From Actinomycetes bacterium (GTDB lineage Bacteria > Actinomycetota > Actinomycetes > Propionibacteriales > Nocardioidaceae), in contig JAEZKN010000528.1 in assembly GCA_023415395.1 (NCBI GenBank), positions 1 through 9,763 of the forward strand: DNA of 9,763 bases, given 5' to 3'. The notes beneath the pieces are model-generated. The model saw only the letters and a program-made list of their open reading frames with translations, was not told the DNA's origin and made no database searches. The translations under genes were made by a program, and so were the position numbers. This document shows, piece after piece, positions 1 through 5,859 of this stretch (the first letter of the stretch is position 1; every line of letters starts with the position of its first letter).

Positions 1-857
1 GTGTAGGCCTCGACGAACGTGGGCCCCTGCCCCTCGCGAGCCCGGTTCAGGGCGGCCTGCGTGACGGCGTACGTCGCGAGGACGTCGTTGCCGTCGCCGC
101 GCACGCCGGGGAAACCGAAGCCGAGAGCCCTCTGGTAGAGCGGGATCCGCGTCTGGCGCTCGATCGGCTCGGAGATCGCCCACTGGTTGTTCTGGCAGAA
201 GAACACGACCGGGGCGTTGTAGGAGGCGGCGAAGATGAACGACTCGTTGACGTCGCCCTGCGAGGACGCGCCGTCGCCGAAGTGCGCGATCACCGCGGCG
301 TCGCGGTCGGGGTCTCCGGTGCCGACGACGCCGTCGCGCTGCATGCCCATGGCGTAGCCGGCCGCGTGCAGCGTCTGGGCGCCGATGACGATCGTGTAGA
401 GCCCGAAGTTGTTGTCGGCCGGGTCCCACGAGCCCTGGTCGACCCCGCGGAAGAGCCCGAGCAGGTCGAGCGGGTCGACGCCCTTGCACCAGGCCACGCC
501 GTGCTCGCGGTAGGTCGGGAAGACGAAGTCCTGCGGCCGCAGCGCCCGGCCGGCGCCGATCTGGGCGGCCTCCTGGCCGAGCAGCTGAGCCCAGATGCCG
601 AGCTCGCCGTGGCGCTGGAGCGCGGTGGCCTCGGTGTCGATGCGGCGGACGAGGACCATGTCCCGGTAGAAGCCGAGGATGGTGTCGTCGCCGAGGTCGA
701 AGGAGAACTCGGGGTGCTCGACCCGCTCGCCCTCCGGGGTGAGCAGCTGGACGAGCTCGGGTCCGCCGTCCTGCTGCGAGGGGCCGAACACCTCGACGAG
801 GTCCGGGCCGAAGCCGGACGAGCTGGGGGGTGTCTCACCCGATGACTGCTGGCTCAC
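1..857 (-). CDS. pdhA: Pyruvate / branched-chain 2-oxoacid dehydrogenase E1 component, alpha subunit (3' end outside window)
   Basis: E1 alpha subunit of a 2-oxoacid dehydrogenase complex: with the beta subunit it performs the thiamine-diphosphate-dependent decarboxylation of pyruvate or branched-chain 2-oxoacids and acylates the E2 lipoyl groups in the cytoplasm. The first 285 residues are present and open to the window edge; the family is usually about 370 aa, so roughly the last quarter is missing. Residues 194-224 form the TPP/Mg binding motif, starting GDGASSQGDVNE and ending QNN. Other family blocks are RRIDTEA (71-77), LLGQEAAQIGAG (92-103) and FPTYREHG (113-120). The start is GTG at 857: an AAGGAG Shine-Dalgarno lies 5 nt upstream and no better start exists. 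The 50-residue N-terminal extension is typical of actinobacterial members. The beta subunit and E2 genes probably follow to the left. Sequence alone does not separate PdhA from BkdA; the actinobacterial group annotated 'PdhA' includes branched-chain enzymes. Confidence 0.93.
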   Translation of the reverse strand, partial: MSQQSSGETPPSSSGFGPDLVEVFGPSQQDGGPELVQLLTPEGERVEHPEFSFDLGDDTILGFYRDMVLVRRIDTEATALQRHGELGIWAQLLGQEAAQIGAGRALRPQDFVFPTYREHGVAWCKGVDPLDLLGLFRGVDQGSWDPADNNFGLYTIVIGAQTLHAAGYAMGMQRDGVVGTGDPDRDAAVIAHFGDGASSQGDVNESFIFAASYNAPVVFFCQNNQWAISEPIERQTRIPLYQRALGFGFPGVRGDGNDVLATYAVTQAALNRAREGQGPTFVEAY

Positions 858-1120
858 GTGCGCTCCTTCGAGATCGCCGGCGGTACGGGGTCTCCGCGTG
901 CCGAGGTAGGTCGGTCCGGACGCGGGGCGCGGGGGTGGTGCGACCCTGTGACCCGGAACACAATCGTGCCCCGCAAACCTACCTTCGTCGTCGTCGACGC
1001 CGCCAATCCGGGGTGGGTGCGGTGGTGCAACGGTATGAACCGGCTTTCTGCGTTCCGGTTGCGAGCGCCTCGCGGCGCGTCGAGAATCCTCTCGCACGCA
1101 CGCGAGGAACGGGGACGGAC
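858..1120. promoter_or_regulatory. Divergent control region between E1 alpha and the LuxR/TrmB-like regulator
   Basis: This 263-bp non-coding stretch separates the two divergently read genes and must hold promoters for both. It is visibly richer in A+T than the flanking genes, for example around 957-990 and 1024-1060. Possible -10 hexamers are TAGGTT on the minus strand (981 to 976), which would give the dehydrogenase mRNA a leader of more than 100 nt, and TATGAA on the plus strand (1034-1039) for the regulator. Neither has a convincing -35 box. A short inverted repeat, AACCGG/CCGGTT, lies at about 1038-1060 and could be a regulator site. No conserved operator is recognised. Confidence 0.5.
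863..869 (-). promoter_or_regulatory. Shine-Dalgarno of the E1 alpha gene
   Basis: On the minus strand GAAGGAG lies 5 nt before the GTG at 857. This fixes the start of the dehydrogenase subunit and shows that its mRNA has a leader, unlike several other minus-strand genes in the window. Confidence 0.75.
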
Positions 1121-1900
1121 GTGGGTAGCGGAACGGGGGACCCGGTCGTCCGCCGCGCGGCCGGCGCAGGCTGGCGGCCGGAGGACGACATCGCGCCGTC
1201 CCTGCGTCACGCGGCCCGGGACGCAGGGGCCGTGCTCCAGGTGCGCCGCAGCGAGCTCGCCGCGCGCGTGCTGCACGAGCAGGTCCCGGGCGTCGAGCTG
1301 CTCGCGCTCGGCCTCGACGGCATCAACACGTGGCTCGTCGAGACCATCCCCACCTGGCGCGAGCTGCTGTCGATCCGTCCCAGGACGCTCTCGACGCACG
1401 TGCGGATGAGCCTCCCGAACAACCGCCGGGTGCTGCGTGACGGGCTGCGGATGGTCAGCATCTTCGACACCGAGAGCATCCACCCCGCCGCCCGGGTCCT
1501 GGTCGCGCACGAGCCGGTCGGCGACTACCGCTTCGGCGTCGGGCCGGTCCAGATGAAGATCGCCGACCGGCGGCTCCTGCTGCTCTCCGGCCCGGTGGTC
1601 GACGAGGACGAGAGCCTCATGCTGGTCACGTCCGGGCCCTGCCTGGAGGCGGCGTGGCGCTACTGGGAGGCGGCCCTCGCGTCGTCCTACCCCGCCCGCG
1701 GGTCGGTCCCGCCGCCTGCCGACCTCACGCCCCGCCAGCACCAGGTCGTGGCCCTGCTCGCCGACGACCTCGGCGACGACGCCATCGCCGAGGCCCTCGG
1801 CGTCAGCGTCCGCACGGTGCGCTCCGACGTGGCCGCGATCCTCAGCGCCCTCGGCGTGAAGTCGCGCTTCGCGGCCGGGTTGCGGCTGAGCAGCCCGTGA
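1121..1900 (+). CDS. Transcriptional regulator with TrmB-like sensor part and C-terminal LuxR-type (GerE) HTH
   Basis: Probable DNA-binding regulator, 259 aa. Residues 202-255 are a LuxR/GerE helix-turn-helix: LTPRQHQVVALLADDL opens the domain and AIAEALGVSVRTVRSDVAAI contains the recognition helix. Residues about 85-188 resemble the effector part found in TrmB-like actinobacterial regulators: a 'GLRMVSIFD' strand, then 'VQMKIADRRLLLLSG', then a terminal helix 'LEAAWRYWEAAL'. The N-terminal winged helix usual in that architecture is not evident. There is no response-regulator receiver domain and no autoinducer-binding domain, so this is an orphan LuxR-type protein. The GTG at 1121 was chosen because GAGGAACGGGGAC lies before it and homology-like sequence starts after it; the frame is open back to 830, but that part is compositionally non-coding. 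It is divergent from the dehydrogenase operon, which is its most likely target by position (inference). Confidence 0.75.
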   Translation: MGSGTGDPVVRRAAGAGWRPEDDIAPSLRHAARDAGAVLQVRRSELAARVLHEQVPGVELLALGLDGINTWLVETIPTWRELLSIRPRTLSTHVRMSLPNNRRVLRDGLRMVSIFDTESIHPAARVLVAHEPVGDYRFGVGPVQMKIADRRLLLLSGPVVDEDESLMLVTSGPCLEAAWRYWEAALASSYPARGSVPPPADLTPRQHQVVALLADDLGDDAIAEALGVSVRTVRSDVAAILSALGVKSRFAAGLRLSSP

Positions 1901-1911
1901 CACGCGGAGCA

Positions 1912-1963
1912 CGGGTCGTGTGCCTGAGGACGCGCCATGGCGCGGTCTGGGGCACACGACCCG
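1912..1963. terminator. Probable bidirectional terminator between convergent genes
   Basis: The arm CGGGTCGTGTGCC (1912-1924) is exactly complementary to GGCACACGACCCG (1951-1963), a 13-bp perfect stem. The 26-nt loop holds a second perfect palindrome, CGCGCCATGGCGCG (1931-1944), which can stack as an upper hairpin. It begins 11 nt after the regulator's stop and ends 13 nt before the stop of the GST-like gene read the other way, the expected place for a shared terminator. No T-tract follows on either strand, as is common for actinobacterial terminators. Confidence 0.65.
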
Positions 1964-1976
1964 ATCGGCGTCGGGC

Positions 1977-2915
1977 CTAGAGCCTCTCCCGCCCGTGCTT
2001 GGTCAGCCAGCCACGGGTGTCCGGGCCCTTGGGCACGACCTGGGTGGGGTTGATGTTCGTGTGCACGACGTAGTAGTGCTTCTTGATCTGGAAGAAGTCG
2101 ATGGTGTCGCCGAAGCCGGGGGTCTGGAAGAGGTCGCGGGCGTAGCCCCACAGCGCCGGCATCTCGCTGAGCTTGTTGCGGTTGCACTTGAAGTGGCCGT
2201 GGTAGACCGCGTCGAAGCGGGCCAGCGTCGTGAAGAGCCGCACGTCGGCCTCGGTGATCGCGTCGCCCATGAGGTAGCGGCGGTCGGTCAGCCGGTCCTC
2301 CAGCCAGTCGAGCGCGGCGAAGAGCCGGTCGTAGGCCCGCTCGTAGGCCTGCTGCCCGGTCGCGAAGCCGCAGCGGTAGACGCCGTTGTTGACCTCGGTG
2401 AAGATCCGCTCCATGACCTCGTCCATCTCCTCGCGGAGGTCGTCGGGCCAGAGGTCGGGAGCGTCCGGGCGGTGGTGGTCGCGCCACTCGAAGAAGAGGT
2501 CGTGGGTGATCCACGGGAAGTCGTTGGTGACGACGCCGCCCGAGGGGACGTCGACCATCGCCGGCACGGTGATCCCACGCGGGTAGTCGGGGAAGCGCGC
2601 GAAGTACGCCTCCTGGAGCCGCTCGTAGCCGAGCACCGGGTCGCGTCCGTAGGGGTCGAGGTCGAAGGTGCAGCTGCGCTCGTCGTGGGTCGGACCGCAC
2701 AGGCCCATCGAGATGACGTCCTCGAGACCGAGCAGGCCGCGCACGATGATCGCCCGGTTGGCCCACGGGCAGGCCCGCGCGGCCACCAGCCGGTAGCGAC
2801 CGGGCTCGACGGGCCACAGCTCGCCGTCCACCGGCCCGTGCTCCGGCTTGCGGCCACCCTGGGTGATCCGGTCCGGGATGTAGGTCGAGTCGCGCTTGAA
2901 CTCCCCGTCGCTCAT
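1977..2915 (-). CDS. Glutathionyl-hydroquinone reductase-like protein (Xi-class GST fold)
   Basis: Cytoplasmic thioltransferase of the Xi-class GST family (YqjG/PcpF/ECM4 relatives), which reductively removes a thiol adduct from hydroquinones. The catalytic motif is CPWA at residues 49-52, with Cys49 as the nucleophile. The C-terminal helical domain shows the family blocks NNGVYRCGFA (176-185), YLMGDAITEADVRLFTT (214-230), HFKCN (241-245) and HYYVVHTNINP (280-290), ending VVPKGPD. At 312 aa it is full length. Actinobacteria generally make mycothiol rather than glutathione, so the physiological thiol is probably mycothiol (inference). The ATG at 2915 overlaps the GH3 stop in an ATGA arrangement. 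No Shine-Dalgarno precedes it, but TACTGT lies exactly 6 nt upstream, suggesting a leaderless transcript from within the GH3 gene in addition to, or instead of, translational coupling. The gene ends against the convergent terminator. Confidence 0.88.
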   Translation of the reverse strand: MSDGEFKRDSTYIPDRITQGGRKPEHGPVDGELWPVEPGRYRLVAARACPWANRAIIVRGLLGLEDVISMGLCGPTHDERSCTFDLDPYGRDPVLGYERLQEAYFARFPDYPRGITVPAMVDVPSGGVVTNDFPWITHDLFFEWRDHHRPDAPDLWPDDLREEMDEVMERIFTEVNNGVYRCGFATGQQAYERAYDRLFAALDWLEDRLTDRRYLMGDAITEADVRLFTTLARFDAVYHGHFKCNRNKLSEMPALWGYARDLFQTPGFGDTIDFFQIKKHYYVVHTNINPTQVVPKGPDTRGWLTKHGRERL

Positions 2916-4081
2916 GGGGCAACAGTAGGCAACAGGCCCTGATCGTCCTTGGCCCGCAGGATCCGCAGCGCCGCGGCGTCGACCTTGCGCGCGAAGGCGC
3001 GGCTGCGCTCGGCCCGGGCCAGGACGGCGTCGTACATCGCGGGCAGCGGTCCGGGGTCGACGACCAGCACGAGGTCGCCGCCGGCCCGGAGGAAGCGCAC
3101 CGCGCGTGCGGCCGGCCTGATCGACGCCACCTGCTCGGCGCGGGCGAGGTCGTCGCTGATCACGACGCCCGCGAAGCCCAGGTCGCCGCGCAGCATCGTG
3201 GAGACGATGGTCCGGGAGAACGCCGCCGGGTGCCTCGGGTCGATCCGCGCGTAGTACGCCGTCGACATCATCACGACGGGGACGCCGTCCTCCACCGCCG
3301 CCCGGAACGGGCGCAGGTAGGCGTCCGTGCGCGTGGTCACGCGGTCGGTGACGCCGCTCGCGACGTCGGTGTTGGCGCGCACCCGACCCAGGCCCGGGAA
3401 GTGCTTCGCCACCGGTACGACGCCGGCGTCCGCCATGCCGCGCAGGAAGGCCAGCCCGTGCCGGGTCACGACCCGGGTCGTGTAGCCGAACTGCCGGTCG
3501 TACTGGCCGATCGGCGGGTTGTGCCGCGCCGCCCGCCTGCTCGGGACCGTGTCCAGGACCGGCGCGAGGTTCATGTCGACCCCGACGGCGCGCAGCTCCT
3601 CGCCCCACGCCTCGGCGGCCTGGTGCAGGCGTCCCTGCCTCCACCCGCCCTGCACGAGCGCGGTGGGGATGTCGGAGAAGCCGGGCCCCTGGAGGACCCG
3701 CACCTGGCCGCCCTCCTGGTCGGTGGCGACGAAGAGCCCCACCTTGCCCGTCGAGGCCGCGGAGACCTCGCTGCGCACGGCGCGGACGACGCGGCGAGGG
3801 GCCCGGGGGCCGTCGTAGCTGCGTCCGGTGAGCATCACGTTGCCGACGTGGTAGCGGCCGATCTGCGCCCGCGTCGTCGGGTCCACCTCGTCGGCCGGGG
3901 TGCCGACCATGAACAGCTGCCCCACCCGCTGCTCCAGCGTCATCCCCCGCAGGACCTGCGCCGGCGTCGCGCCCCGGTGGTCCTCGCCCCGGGCGGCCCG
4001 GGGGGCCTCCTGGGCCGCGGCGCCGAGGCTGCCGGCGGCCAGGACGGTCGAGAGGACGAGGTTGGGGATCACGGAGAGCAT
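2912..4081 (-). CDS. Secreted glycoside hydrolase family 3 protein (beta-N-acetylglucosaminidase-like)
   Basis: Probable exported GH3 hydrolase, 389 aa, of the actinobacterial group related to NagZ/LpqI that acts on N-acetylglucosamine linkages, for example in peptidoglycan fragments. GH3 N-terminal-domain motifs appear in order: TDQEGGQVR (120-128), DMNLAPVLD (169-177), KHFPGLG (226-232) and VVISDDL (306-312), where Asp310 is the expected nucleophile. There is no C-terminal GH3 domain, as in NagZ-type enzymes. The first 24 residues are hydrophobic with an AAA-Q cleavage-like site but no basic residue and no lipobox cysteine, so a secreted protein is more likely than a lipoprotein. The NagZ catalytic loop with its Asp-x-His dyad is not recognisable: KHFPGLG is followed by RVRANTDVASGVTD with no His. 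Start: ATG at 4081 has TACGGT 7 nt upstream (leaderless-like). GTG at 4072, with AGGGA 7 nt before it, is a real alternative. The gene is the third of the minus-strand series and overlaps the next by 4 bp. Confidence 0.88.
   Translation of the reverse strand: MLSVIPNLVLSTVLAAGSLGAAAQEAPRAARGEDHRGATPAQVLRGMTLEQRVGQLFMVGTPADEVDPTTRAQIGRYHVGNVMLTGRSYDGPRAPRRVVRAVRSEVSAASTGKVGLFVATDQEGGQVRVLQGPGFSDIPTALVQGGWRQGRLHQAAEAWGEELRAVGVDMNLAPVLDTVPSRRAARHNPPIGQYDRQFGYTTRVVTRHGLAFLRGMADAGVVPVAKHFPGLGRVRANTDVASGVTDRVTTRTDAYLRPFRAAVEDGVPVVMMSTAYYARIDPRHPAAFSRTIVSTMLRGDLGFAGVVISDDLARAEQVASIRPAARAVRFLRAGGDLVLVVDPGPLPAMYDAVLARAERSRAFARKVDAAALRILRAKDDQGLLPTVAP
2922..2927 (-). promoter_or_regulatory. Candidate -10 element for leaderless transcription of the GST-like gene
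   Basis: TACTGT (minus strand) is followed by six bases, TGCCCC, and then the ATG. This matches TANNNT placed so that transcription starts on the A of the start codon. It lies inside the last codons of the GH3 gene. No clear -35 is present; GGAC lies about 18 nt upstream. Confidence 0.5.
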
Positions 4082-4088
4082 CCCTGCG

Positions 4089-4094
4089 ACCGTA
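4089..4094 (-). promoter_or_regulatory. Candidate -10 element for leaderless transcription of the GH3 gene
   Basis: TACGGT on the minus strand is followed by seven bases, CGCAGGG, and then the ATG at 4081. It lies in the intergenic gap after the aminotransferase gene, so the GH3 gene can have its own promoter. Confidence 0.45.
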
Positions 4095-4136
4095 CAAGCC
4101 CCCGCTCGTCACACCGAAGTGCCGTCTGCCTCCCAG

Positions 4137-4177
4137 GACCCCGGGTCGCGTCGGGACTCCGACCTCGGCGCGGGGTC
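4137..4177 (-). terminator. Possible hairpin terminator after the aminotransferase gene
   Basis: GACCCCG (4137-4143) pairs with CGGGGTC (4171-4177), and inside lies a second hairpin, GTCGG-GACT-CCGAC (4150-4163). The outer arm includes two bases of the aminotransferase stop codon. There is no T-tract. In GC-rich DNA such stems also arise by chance, so this is a weak call. Confidence 0.3.
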
Positions 4178-5246
4178 AGTGCGGGAAGGCGGCGGCGACG
4201 GTGAGCAGGCGGTCGTTGGCCTCGGTCTCGCCGATCGACACCCGGGTGCCCTCGCCCGCGAAGGGGCGGACGACGATCCCCGCCGCGTCGGCCGCGGCGG
4301 CGAAGTCCGTGGTGCGGTCGCCGAGGTCGAACCACACGAAGTTGCCCTGGGCGTCCGGCACGTCCCAGCCGGCCTCGCGCAGGCCCGTGACGACGCGGGT
4401 GCGCTCGGCGACCAGCGCCTCGACCCGCTCGAGCAGCTCGTCGCGGCGCTCGAGCGAGGCGATCGCCGCGACCTGGGCGACGGTCGAGACGCCGAAGGGC
4501 AGCGACACCGCGCGCAGCGCGGCGGCGATGGGGGCCGGCGCGACGGCGTACCCGACCCGGAAGCCCGCCAGCCCGTAGGCCTTGGAGAAGGTGCGGGTGA
4601 GCACGACGTTCTCGTGGCGCCGGTAGGTCGCGACGCCGTCGACCGCGTCGTCCATCCGCACGAACTCCACGTAGGCCTCGTCGACGACGACGACCACGTG
4701 CGACGGCACCCGCGCGACGAAGGCGTCCAGCTCGGACTGCGTCACGGCCGGGCCGGTGGGGTTGTTGGGCGTGCAGACCAGCACCACCTTGGTGCGGTCG
4801 GTGATCGCGGCGGCCATCGCGTCGAGGTCGTGGCGGCCGTCGGGGCGGACCGGCACCTTGACCGCCGTCGCGGCCGCGGCGGTGACCGCGATCGGGTAGG
4901 CCTCGAACGAGCGCCACGCGAAGACGACCTCGTCGCCGGGGTCGCAGAAGGCCTGCACCAGCTGGTAGATCAGGCCGACCGAGCCGGTGGCGACCGAGAG
5001 GTGCTCGACCGGCACCCCGAGCTCCCCGGAGAGGGCCTCGTAGAGGGCGACGCTGCCCATGTCCGGGTAGCGGTTCATCGCCGCGACACCGGCCTCGACG
5101 GCCTCGACGACACCGGGCAGGGGCGGGTAGGGGTTCTCGTTCGACGACAGCTTGTAGGAGGTCATCCCGGGGCGCACCGTCGGCGGCTTCCCGGCGACGT
5201 ACGGCGGGATCTCCGCGACGCAGCGCCGGGGCTGAGGAGTGGTCAT
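4176..5246 (-). CDS. pat: Aromatic amino acid / histidinol-phosphate aminotransferase (Pat/HisC2 type)
   Basis: PLP-dependent class I/II aminotransferase, 356 aa, cytoplasmic. Seen: SSNENPYPPLPGVVEAV near the N-terminus (34-50), NRYPDMG (58-64), PNNPTG (160-165), the cofactor-contacting DEAY (189-192), the Schiff-base lysine 222 in TFSKAYGLAGFRVGY, and GEGTRVSIGETEAND near the C-terminus with the substrate carboxylate-binding Arg. This is full length. It resembles the orphan actinobacterial Pat/HisC2 group (phenylpyruvate or 4-hydroxyphenylpyruvate amination, sometimes histidinol phosphate) and stands alone rather than with hisD/hisB, which favours Pat over the his-operon HisC. The symbol is therefore a best guess. 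The ATG at 5246 follows the VanZ stop by 9 nt. There is no Shine-Dalgarno at normal spacing, but TAGGGT sits exactly 6 nt upstream, starting with the VanZ stop codon, which suggests a leaderless mRNA. Confidence 0.88.
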   Translation of the reverse strand: MTTPQPRRCVAEIPPYVAGKPPTVRPGMTSYKLSSNENPYPPLPGVVEAVEAGVAAMNRYPDMGSVALYEALSGELGVPVEHLSVATGSVGLIYQLVQAFCDPGDEVVFAWRSFEAYPIAVTAAAATAVKVPVRPDGRHDLDAMAAAITDRTKVVLVCTPNNPTGPAVTQSELDAFVARVPSHVVVVVDEAYVEFVRMDDAVDGVATYRRHENVVLTRTFSKAYGLAGFRVGYAVAPAPIAAALRAVSLPFGVSTVAQVAAIASLERRDELLERVEALVAERTRVVTGLREAGWDVPDAQGNFVWFDLGDRTTDFAAAADAAGIVVRPFAGEGTRVSIGETEANDRLLTVAAAFPH

Positions 5247-5252
5247 GGCTGC

Positions 5253-5258
5253 ACCCTA
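5253..5258 (-). promoter_or_regulatory. Candidate -10 element for leaderless transcription of the aminotransferase gene
   Basis: TAGGGT on the minus strand is followed by GCAGCC and the ATG at 5246. Its first three bases are the stop codon of the VanZ gene. The same layout recurs at 8882-8887 in front of the PF04020 gene. Confidence 0.55.
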
Positions 5259-5816
5259 GCCACGGGAACGCAGGCGCCACGGACGCAGGACGACGGCCAG
5301 CAGGAGGCCGATCACGACGCCGAGGACGGCGCCGGTGACGTTGTCGATCACGTCGGTGACGTCGCACGCCCGGTCGATCCGGGCGAGGACGAGCTGGGTC
5401 GTCTCGATCCCGATCGAGTACGCCGCCAGCAGCGCCAGCCCCGCCGGGACCCCCACCCAGGCGACCCGCGGCCACCGGGCGAGCGCGAGGACGAGGAGCA
5501 CGCCCGACGGCACGAAGACGACCGTGTTGAGCATCCGCTGGCCGCCGGCGAAGATCCAGAACCCGTCCGGCGCGGGCCCCCCGATGTCCCACGAGCAGGA
5601 GGTCAGCCGGCCCTCCGCGGAGACGATGCCGGGCGCGCCGTTCGCAGGGATCAGCGTGATGCTGGCGATCACCGCGAGCGACCACACGAAGGCCGCGACG
5701 GCCAGGGCGGTGATCCACCCCAGGCGCGCCTGCAGGGCGATCGCGAGCAGCCCGCAGACGAGTCCGGACAGCACCGTGAGGCCGAGCATGACCTCGACGC
5801 CACCGACCGGGAACAC
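5256..5816 (-). CDS. VanZ-family integral membrane protein
   Basis: Small polytopic membrane protein of the VanZ-like family, 186 aa; the family's biochemical function is not established beyond VanZ giving low-level teicoplanin resistance. Seen: hydrophobic segments at about 10-27, 34-56, 98-113, 118-136 and 161-178. The family signature is MLNTVVFVPSGV (95-106), SIGIETTQ (134-141) and RACDVTDVIDNVTG (149-162), with the conserved Asn97, Glu138, Gln141, Asp155 and Asn159. A longish loop with Cys and Trp (about 57-92) lies outside the core. Start: GTG at 5816 has TAACCT 7 nt before it, matching the leaderless pattern. ATG at 5789 is the alternative, with GAGG only 2 nt upstream, too close to work well. 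The frame also reads back to 5984, but that stretch overlaps the permease and is non-coding in character. It is the first gene of the minus-strand series and divergent from the permease. Confidence 0.82.
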   Translation of the reverse strand: MFPVGGVEVMLGLTVLSGLVCGLLAIALQARLGWITALAVAAFVWSLAVIASITLIPANGAPGIVSAEGRLTSCSWDIGGPAPDGFWIFAGGQRMLNTVVFVPSGVLLVLALARWPRVAWVGVPAGLALLAAYSIGIETTQLVLARIDRACDVTDVIDNVTGAVLGVVIGLLLAVVLRPWRLRSRG

Positions 5817-5823
5817 GCAGCCG

Positions 5824-5829
5824 AGGTTA
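5824..5829 (-). promoter_or_regulatory. Candidate -10 element for leaderless transcription of the VanZ gene
   Basis: TAACCT on the minus strand is followed by seven bases, CGGCTGC, and GTG at 5816. It lies in the 43-bp gap between the divergent VanZ and permease genes and supports the GTG rather than the downstream ATG as start. Confidence 0.45.
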
Positions 5830-5859
5830 CGGGGGCCGGATTGAGGGCACCCCCCGGAG

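Noticed and set aside
904..984. Inverted pair AGGTAGGT (904-911) and ACCTACCT (977-984) as a regulator-binding pair
   Set aside because: An 8-bp match 65 bp apart in a 263-bp region is expected about as often as not by chance, and the individual sites are not palindromic.
830..1120. Longer start for the LuxR-type regulator, at or after 830
   Set aside because: This part overlaps the divergent E1 alpha start and its promoter region, has no family-like sequence, and has AT-rich non-coding patches.
1977..4112. 711-codon frame that appears to fuse extra sequence to the GST-like protein
   Set aside because: Only the part from 2915 on has family sequence. The upstream part is the GH3 gene read out of frame, and the GH3 motifs lie in another frame.
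5243..5258. In-frame readthrough fusion of VanZ and aminotransferase across a single TAG
   Set aside because: The same frame follows automatically from the 9-nt spacing, and both proteins are complete families with no known fusion.
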